Assembly: GCA_964490845.1 (NCBI GenBank)
Contig: CAZBED010000002.1
Span: 62,001-126,000, forward strand
From: JADJSS01 sp964490845
GTDB taxonomy: Bacteria; Bacteroidota; Bacteroidia; Chitinophagales; JADIYW01
Reading direction: 5' to 3'
Length of the DNA: 64,000 nucleotides
Positions 59,367 through 64,000 of the stretch are shown here, one piece after another. The stretch's first letter is position 1. Every line of letters begins with the position of its first letter. The notes beneath the pieces were generated by a model, which worked only from the letters and a program-made list of their open reading frames with translations, was not told the origin of the DNA and did not search any database. The position numbers and the translations under genes are program-made.

Positions 59367-61550
59367 TTAATTTTTAGTTTGCCATTTGAAAGCGACCGTA
59401 CCGAAGACGCCAATGCCATCACTTGGAATTATGCCCGGGCCGGGATAACTCTCTGCACGGCGGGTGAAATACTTATTGTTGGAGATATTGTTGATGGAAC
59501 AGCTGAGTTTTACAAATTTGTAGGAATAGGAAGTAGTAATATCCATTACATAATACATCGGAATAGTACCGATAGTAGCAGTGGAGGCGTAGGTAGCATT
59601 AGTGGCATCCGTAAATTGTTTTGATACAAGGGAAATCTGCCAGTTGATGGCAAACGTTTTGTATTTAAATCCGGCACCGCCGCGAAAAACAAATTGCGGT
59701 GCAAATTCTACTTTTTTGTGTTCAATCTGCTTATTCTGTGATTTCAGATAAATGGCATTTGTATAGGTGAAATTGGAAAAAAGAGAAACACCAAAGTCGC
59801 TATGTTCATTAATGCATTTCAGAATATCCACTTCCACGAATGATTCCACGCCAAGGCTTCGGGAGTTGGACAAGTTGGTTTTGAAACGATAAATATTATA
59901 GGCGGAATCTACCTGCTGTATGGAACCGATTTTCTGATTATAATACAAAACGAAGAAATTGATATCATAATTGAATTTCTCCCCGTTTTTTCCCCGTACA
60001 CCGATATCTGCATTAAACCCCTTCTCATCTTTCAGGTTTTGGTCAACCCGGACATTCGGGTTGGTGATGCGCAAGTCTGTAAAGTTGATGCCGCGGTAAT
60101 TCTGCGAGATATTCGCATAAATTTCGGTAAGGAAATGCGGTTTATACGAAACGCCAACACCCAGTAAAGGAAAAATACGATTGCGGTTGCGGGCGTCGTT
60201 ATACTTCAGGGTGTCAGATTTGTAATAGCCATCTACATCGGTAAATAGGAATTCGGCGCGTATGCCGGGCGTAATGCTTAGCTGTGAGGTAATTTTAAAT
60301 ATGTTTTCGGCGGAAAATGCGAGATTGTGACTGTTGAAATGATAATCGGACCCTTCCAGATTCGCAGGATTCAGATAGTCGAAATCGGCGTCGCCTCCAT
60401 TGCTGCCCAATCCTTGCTGCTTAGTGGTGAATCCTTTGAAATATCGCATTCCGACACTGAGGGAGGATTTTTGTTTTCCAAGCGAATACTGATATAATAC
60501 TCGGGATTCAAGTCCGAAATTTTTGTAGTTGTCTTTTATCAGGTCACGCTCCCTCAAGTCGTCACTCCTGTTGGTATAACTCAAAAATCCTAACGCATTT
60601 CTGGAACCTATAAGGCCAAACAAAACGGTATTCCAGCGAGTATTTTCAGTTGGGTGAAATTCCAGTTTCAGCGAGGGAATATTCCAGTTGATGCTAAACC
60701 AGTTGCGCTCGCGGGTGGATTGTTTTGGATTTTGATTGAACTGATTATCTGTTAATCCGCCGGGTTGCTGCATTACATAATGTTGATGTGTAAACTCAGC
60801 AGATAATTTTAGTTTGGAATTTATCTGATAAGAAAAATTAGCAAATGCCGTATGTGCATTCAACCTGGAATTGGGACGCCAGCCTTTGGTGTATTTATAC
60901 TGATAATAGGCGAAGTAAGAAAATTTCTTATATGTTCCTTCTATGGCATTATAGGCGCTTACGGTTGCAAAAGAGCCTGCTGTAGTTTGGGATGTAAGCT
61001 GAAATTTCTTTGCCACCGGCTGATGGGTTTTGAAATTAATTAATCCGCCAAATTGAGTACCGAACTGCAGTGAGGCGGCACCACGGACAATCTCGATTCT
61101 GTCCATCGCTTCAGTAGGTGGTGTAAAATAAGCGTCAGGATACCCGATAGCATCTGCTGTGATATCGTATCCGTTCTGTCGGATATTGAATTCTGCTGAA
61201 CGGTTCGGATTAAGGCCGCGCGCCCCGATACCCAACTGCATTCCGGCGGCATCGTTTTCCCAAACATTCAACCCTGCTATACGGTTGAAGATCTGCCTTC
61301 CGTTATTCGTGGCCATATTCGCCTGAATATTCGACAAATCAACTATTTCCGTTTTTTTGCCTTCAAAAATGACCGTACCTTCCACACTTTTCAGACGGAT
61401 TTCTTTCATCTTTTCCGCCTGTATCATAATCTCATCTATGGCGCTTCGCATCGTGTCTTCCCGTTCAAATATCGAATCTACAGACTGTGCATTCAGTTGT
61501 TGTAAACTGCTGAATACGGAAAATAGTAATATGGCCAGGTGCTTTCTCAT
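59367..61550 (-). CDS. TonB-dependent outer-membrane receptor (FecA-like)
   Basis: The 727-aa protein has a signal peptide cleaved near LNA|QS. A plug domain follows (about residues 60-190, with GRQIFNRIAGLNVWENDAAG, GARGLNPNRS and EIVRGAASLQFGTQFGGLINF, the usual end of the plug), then a beta-barrel to the final FGTVAFKWQTKN. There is no N-terminal carboxypeptidase-like domain, so it is a plain TBDR rather than SusC. The layout resembles Fe(3+)-dicitrate and haem receptors; the ligand is inferred to be an iron or other metal complex. Its start codon overlaps the HTTM stop by one base (TAATG), so the two are coupled. Confidence 0.93.
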   Translation of the reverse strand: MRKHLAILLFSVFSSLQQLNAQSVDSIFEREDTMRSAIDEIMIQAEKMKEIRLKSVEGTVIFEGKKTEIVDLSNIQANMATNNGRQIFNRIAGLNVWENDAAGMQLGIGARGLNPNRSAEFNIRQNGYDITADAIGYPDAYFTPPTEAMDRIEIVRGAASLQFGTQFGGLINFKTHQPVAKKFQLTSQTTAGSFATVSAYNAIEGTYKKFSYFAYYQYKYTKGWRPNSRLNAHTAFANFSYQINSKLKLSAEFTHQHYVMQQPGGLTDNQFNQNPKQSTRERNWFSINWNIPSLKLEFHPTENTRWNTVLFGLIGSRNALGFLSYTNRSDDLRERDLIKDNYKNFGLESRVLYQYSLGKQKSSLSVGMRYFKGFTTKQQGLGSNGGDADFDYLNPANLEGSDYHFNSHNLAFSAENIFKITSQLSITPGIRAEFLFTDVDGYYKSDTLKYNDARNRNRIFPLLGVGVSYKPHFLTEIYANISQNYRGINFTDLRITNPNVRVDQNLKDEKGFNADIGVRGKNGEKFNYDINFFVLYYNQKIGSIQQVDSAYNIYRFKTNLSNSRSLGVESFVEVDILKCINEHSDFGVSLFSNFTYTNAIYLKSQNKQIEHKKVEFAPQFVFRGGAGFKYKTFAINWQISLVSKQFTDATNATYASTATIGTIPMYYVMDITTSYSYKFVKLSCSINNISNNKYFTRRAESYPGPGIIPSDGIGVFGTVAFKWQTKN

Positions 61551-62899
61551 TAGTGGTCTTCAAATGGCATTATCCATTTTTTGGGTGCAAAGTTAAGGGG
61601 TTGTTTGGCTAAATCAATAGAAGGATCGATAAAAACACGGCTGGGGTGCCCGTTTAGAGCAGCATAGCAGTCTGCATATACTTCCGTGTCTTTAAATCCT
61701 TTTTTTTCGTTGTATTCCCCAGCCAGAAAAAGCGCAAACTGCAGTATCATGTCCGGCTGAGTACTCATCTGTTTTTCCTGTTGCGGTGTCAGGTATTCCC
61801 TGTTTCTCACTTCTTCAATTTTTCCTGTCTTGTCTTTCACTACAAAGTTGGTAAAGGCATTTTTTTCCATCAGCATCACCCGCCATGAAAACCGGTAGCC
61901 TTGCTCCGTCCAGAATAATTTGCCGGGATACAATAAATACCGGAAAGGTAAGACCAGCTGAATGGTAAAATGAATAATGAGCAGGAAAATCCAGAACGAA
62001 ACAAACTTTGGCTGATAAGCTATTGTTTGCGACTTATTGACTTTGGTAAACAGTGACAAAACTTGCTGATGAAATTCCGCGGAAAAAAAAATCCATGTCG
62101 CCACTATCATCACGTAAGGGAAAACGCCAATCTGAAACAAATAACCGGTCAGTAGGTGAAATATCACGACGGCGGCATAGGCAAACGGCCTTGTCTTCTT
62201 GTTGATTAGAAAAAAAAAGATACTTACATCGAACAGCATCCCAAACCAGGAGAACAGGTAAGGTGTTATTGGATAATCGAAAAATTGTCCCACTACCGGA
62301 TAGTAATCCCTGCTCTTCAGCCATATTTTTAGTGGTTGCGCGTGCAACAGCCAGTCGGGATTTATTTTGGCAATACCCGCAAAAAAATAGACCAGGCCAA
62401 TCTGCAACTGAATGACGAGAATACACCAGTTAGGAATATGTGTTGCTTTTGGGGTTAAGCTGAACTTAACATCGAGAGAAGCGTATTTATTGGCCGGTAG
62501 AAAGCAGAGCATTAAACTAATAATACTGACAAAGTAATAATGATTAAGATAATTGGTCTTGTCCAGTAGTTCGACATAGGTAAACAACAGAAAGAACAAT
62601 ACAGATGCCATACGATAAAAAAGCCCCACTGTGATCAGCAGCGCGCAAATAATCATGACGGTAAAGACAATGTACATCCCGATTCCGGACAGTGGATGTA
62701 TCCAGGAGAATCCTTCATACGTAAAATAAAATTTTGGAAGGATATATAGCTGATGTACCCAGCCTTTTGCCACAAAGCGGATGCTGCTGAATAAAAGCAT
62801 AGCGCCAAAAAGAATCCGGAAGGAAGCTAAAGGCGCAATGGATGTTTGGCGGAAGATGAAAGAGAAAAACTTTTCTGTAGCGGAAGTATTAGTCGCCAT
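61550..62899 (-). CDS. HTTM (vitamin K-dependent gamma-carboxylase-like) membrane protein
   Basis: The start is taken as ATG 62899 (MATNTSATEKFF), which overlaps the imelysin stop by 11 bp; an ATG nine codons upstream is also possible. The product of about 449 aa has about six membrane helices in its first 300 residues and contains the HTTM-type pattern APLASFRILFGAMLLFSSIRF and WVHQLYILPKFYFTYEGFSW, as in bacterial relatives of the vitamin K-dependent carboxylase. A soluble C-terminal region (about 320-449) has FRYLLYPGKLFWTEQGYRFSW. Activity is unknown in bacteria. Its fixed place between imelysin and a TonB receptor suggests a step in metal or haem processing at the inner membrane. Confidence 0.85.
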   Translation of the reverse strand: MATNTSATEKFFSFIFRQTSIAPLASFRILFGAMLLFSSIRFVAKGWVHQLYILPKFYFTYEGFSWIHPLSGIGMYIVFTVMIICALLITVGLFYRMASVLFFLLFTYVELLDKTNYLNHYYFVSIISLMLCFLPANKYASLDVKFSLTPKATHIPNWCILVIQLQIGLVYFFAGIAKINPDWLLHAQPLKIWLKSRDYYPVVGQFFDYPITPYLFSWFGMLFDVSIFFFLINKKTRPFAYAAVVIFHLLTGYLFQIGVFPYVMIVATWIFFSAEFHQQVLSLFTKVNKSQTIAYQPKFVSFWIFLLIIHFTIQLVLPFRYLLYPGKLFWTEQGYRFSWRVMLMEKNAFTNFVVKDKTGKIEEVRNREYLTPQQEKQMSTQPDMILQFALFLAGEYNEKKGFKDTEVYADCYAALNGHPSRVFIDPSIDLAKQPLNFAPKKWIMPFEDH

Positions 62900-64000
62900 C
62901 GCTGTCCGTATAAGTAATGGAAACACCTAACGCTGAAGGTACATCCACTTTTATCAGCACCAGCAATTTTTTGGTTTCCAGAAATAAGGCATCTGCTTTG
63001 CTTTTGTTGGAAACAATAGTAGCAGAATAATCCGGTGCGCAATCATTTACCTTGTCGATGCAGACATCAATCTGCGTCAGGATATCATCTGCGAGATTGC
63101 CGCCAAAGGTACTGGTGACATTGAGTGTCCGTATATAATCTATTAATCCTTTTCCGTCAGCGCTTCCTTTTCCATTCAGCACATCTTTCATGTTGTTTAA
63201 TGTCAGCAACATATAGCTGGTACTGTTATTGGAATGATAAGCCTGAGCCGCTTCCGGTAAGATATTGATTGTGGCTACATTGCCTAAATAACCGGCAGGG
63301 ATACCTGTCTGCATTCGTTTTAGGTCATCAGTACGCAAGGCTATGGAATTGACCATTACACTGATAGAACCGGCCGCGTCCGTGCCTAAGCTTTCAATGA
63401 AAGCAGGCCGGTAAGTGGTCCATTTCGAGGTTATAGCGGCATGTAGTTGTGTAATATTTTCAACCAGAGAACTTAAATACAATTTGCGTGATGCCGCATT
63501 GGGATCCGTTGTATATTTATCCAGGATTTGTTGAGGAGTCAGCGTTCTGCTGAATAATAAATATTCAATGGCTGCCAATCCTTTATCGGATTTTATCTTA
63601 TTCTTTACAGACGTTGCGGAGTTATCATTCCTGCTGATATAGGCTTCGATGCTGTCGTTCCTGCAAGGGTAGTAATTGGTATTGGCGAGAGCCATCACCT
63701 CATCGGCAGGGCCGGTTTTTTCATAAATTTCACAGCTTTGCCACGCAGCGTAGGTATTTAAAAAAGCGGTCTGCAATGCTGTAAGATTAGACAGGTCAGT
63801 AGTGGCAGTAAAATTGGATAATGCGGTCTGCAAGGCCGTTAACGTATTTCCATAAGTGGTGTATGCCGGTAAAATCAGGTTGTCAGCATAATTGATAAAC
63901 ATATCTTTCTTCCCGAAACTATCAGCGGTTTCATTTTTACCACAGGAAAAAAGAAAGACAGTGATAACGGCAGGTAAGAGTATACAGCTGATTTTTTTCA
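62889..64000 (-). CDS. Imelysin-family lipoprotein, start codon one base outside the window
   Basis: The frame is open to the end of the window: the A of the ATG is at 64001 and the peptide KKISCILLPAVITVFLFSCGKN is a lipoprotein signal. The full protein would be about 370 aa. Imelysin-like features are the two helical bundles, LQTAFLNTYAAWQSCEIYEKTGP, AIEYLLFSRTL, RMQTGIPAGY and the later LADDILTQIDVCIDKVND. Imelysin relatives (IrpA, EfeO) take part in iron uptake, some on the surface. The GxHxxE motif of the family reads GLAAIE here, so the metal-ligand histidine is replaced by alanine. First gene of the operon. Confidence 0.9.
   Translation of the reverse strand, partial: KKISCILLPAVITVFLFSCGKNETADSFGKKDMFINYADNLILPAYTTYGNTLTALQTALSNFTATTDLSNLTALQTAFLNTYAAWQSCEIYEKTGPADEVMALANTNYYPCRNDSIEAYISRNDNSATSVKNKIKSDKGLAAIEYLLFSRTLTPQQILDKYTTDPNAASRKLYLSSLVENITQLHAAITSKWTTYRPAFIESLGTDAAGSISVMVNSIALRTDDLKRMQTGIPAGYLGNVATINILPEAAQAYHSNNSTSYMLLTLNNMKDVLNGKGSADGKGLIDYIRTLNVTSTFGGNLADDILTQIDVCIDKVNDCAPDYSATIVSNKSKADALFLETKKLLVLIKVDVPSALGVSITYTDSDGD

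Noticed and set aside
1..64000. tRNA or rRNA genes
   Set aside because: I looked through the larger intergenic stretches and found no cloverleaf-like or rRNA sequence. A scan program could find one I missed.

Overview
The window is chromosomal DNA of a member of the Bacteroidota, probably a Chitinophagales/Sphingobacteriia-like lineage; I cannot name a genus. The evidence is proteins with Por-type (T9SS) C-terminal sorting domains, many SPII lipoproteins, TAnnTTTG-like promoter elements, the gene order bamA-ompH-ompH-murI, and a DUF177-rpmF-efp-accB-accC operon. No rRNA, tRNA, prophage or CRISPR array was seen.

Layout. 1-2245: end of bamA, two Skp/OmpH chaperones, a strong terminator, murI. 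2224-12604: a MurG-like glycosyltransferase, a Bacteroidota-specific helical protein, two tandem giant T9SS-secreted paralogs, a membrane GT2 glycosyltransferase and a YdeI/DUF1905 protein. 12605-15258: a candidate small RNA, then an alpha/beta-hydrolase lipoprotein whose signal peptide is out of frame because of four AAAAATC repeats, and a second lipoprotein. 15313-21839: dusB, a CPBP protease, cdsA, an ECF sigma factor, uvrA. 21840-25970: a plastic region with three palindromic repeat families, a frameshifted REP-associated transposase (RAYT), and an AT-rich GT39 glycosyltransferase. 25971-33000: fatty-acid/translation operon (accC, accB, efp, rpmF, DUF177), hpt, a glucosaminidase-LysM gene split at an A9 tract, an O-methyltransferase and an orphan biotin-carrier protein. 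33078-37488: M1 aminopeptidase, small membrane protein, GH1 glycosidase. 37496-43307: a co-directional cluster of CHAT-TPR protease, K+ channel with RCK domain, Bpt/ATE-like aminoacyl-transferase and Crp/Fnr regulator. 43380-46643: leuB, a GT4 glycosyltransferase and a heptose-kinase-like GHMP kinase. 46646-48089: cytochrome c plus di-heme peroxidase. 48333-57079: TPR hybrid histidine kinase, three secreted or lipid-anchored modular proteins (one a C1A protease) and a mini LuxR-type regulator. 57187-64000: a second RAYT between two copies of a 193-bp duplication, then an operon of di-heme peroxidase, TonB-dependent receptor, HTTM protein and imelysin.

How parts work together. The left end handles outer-membrane biogenesis and wall precursor supply. 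The right-end operon looks like an iron or haem uptake and redox unit: surface imelysin, outer-membrane receptor, inner-membrane HTTM protein and periplasmic peroxidase. The CHAT/channel/transferase/Crp cluster is the best candidate for an undescribed system, because it puts a caspase-like protease, an ion channel and an N-degron-type transferase in one transcription unit.

Three loci suggest variable expression or recent change: the heptamer repeat before the esterase, the A9 tract in the glucosaminidase gene, and the RAYT flanked by a nearly identical 193-bp duplication.
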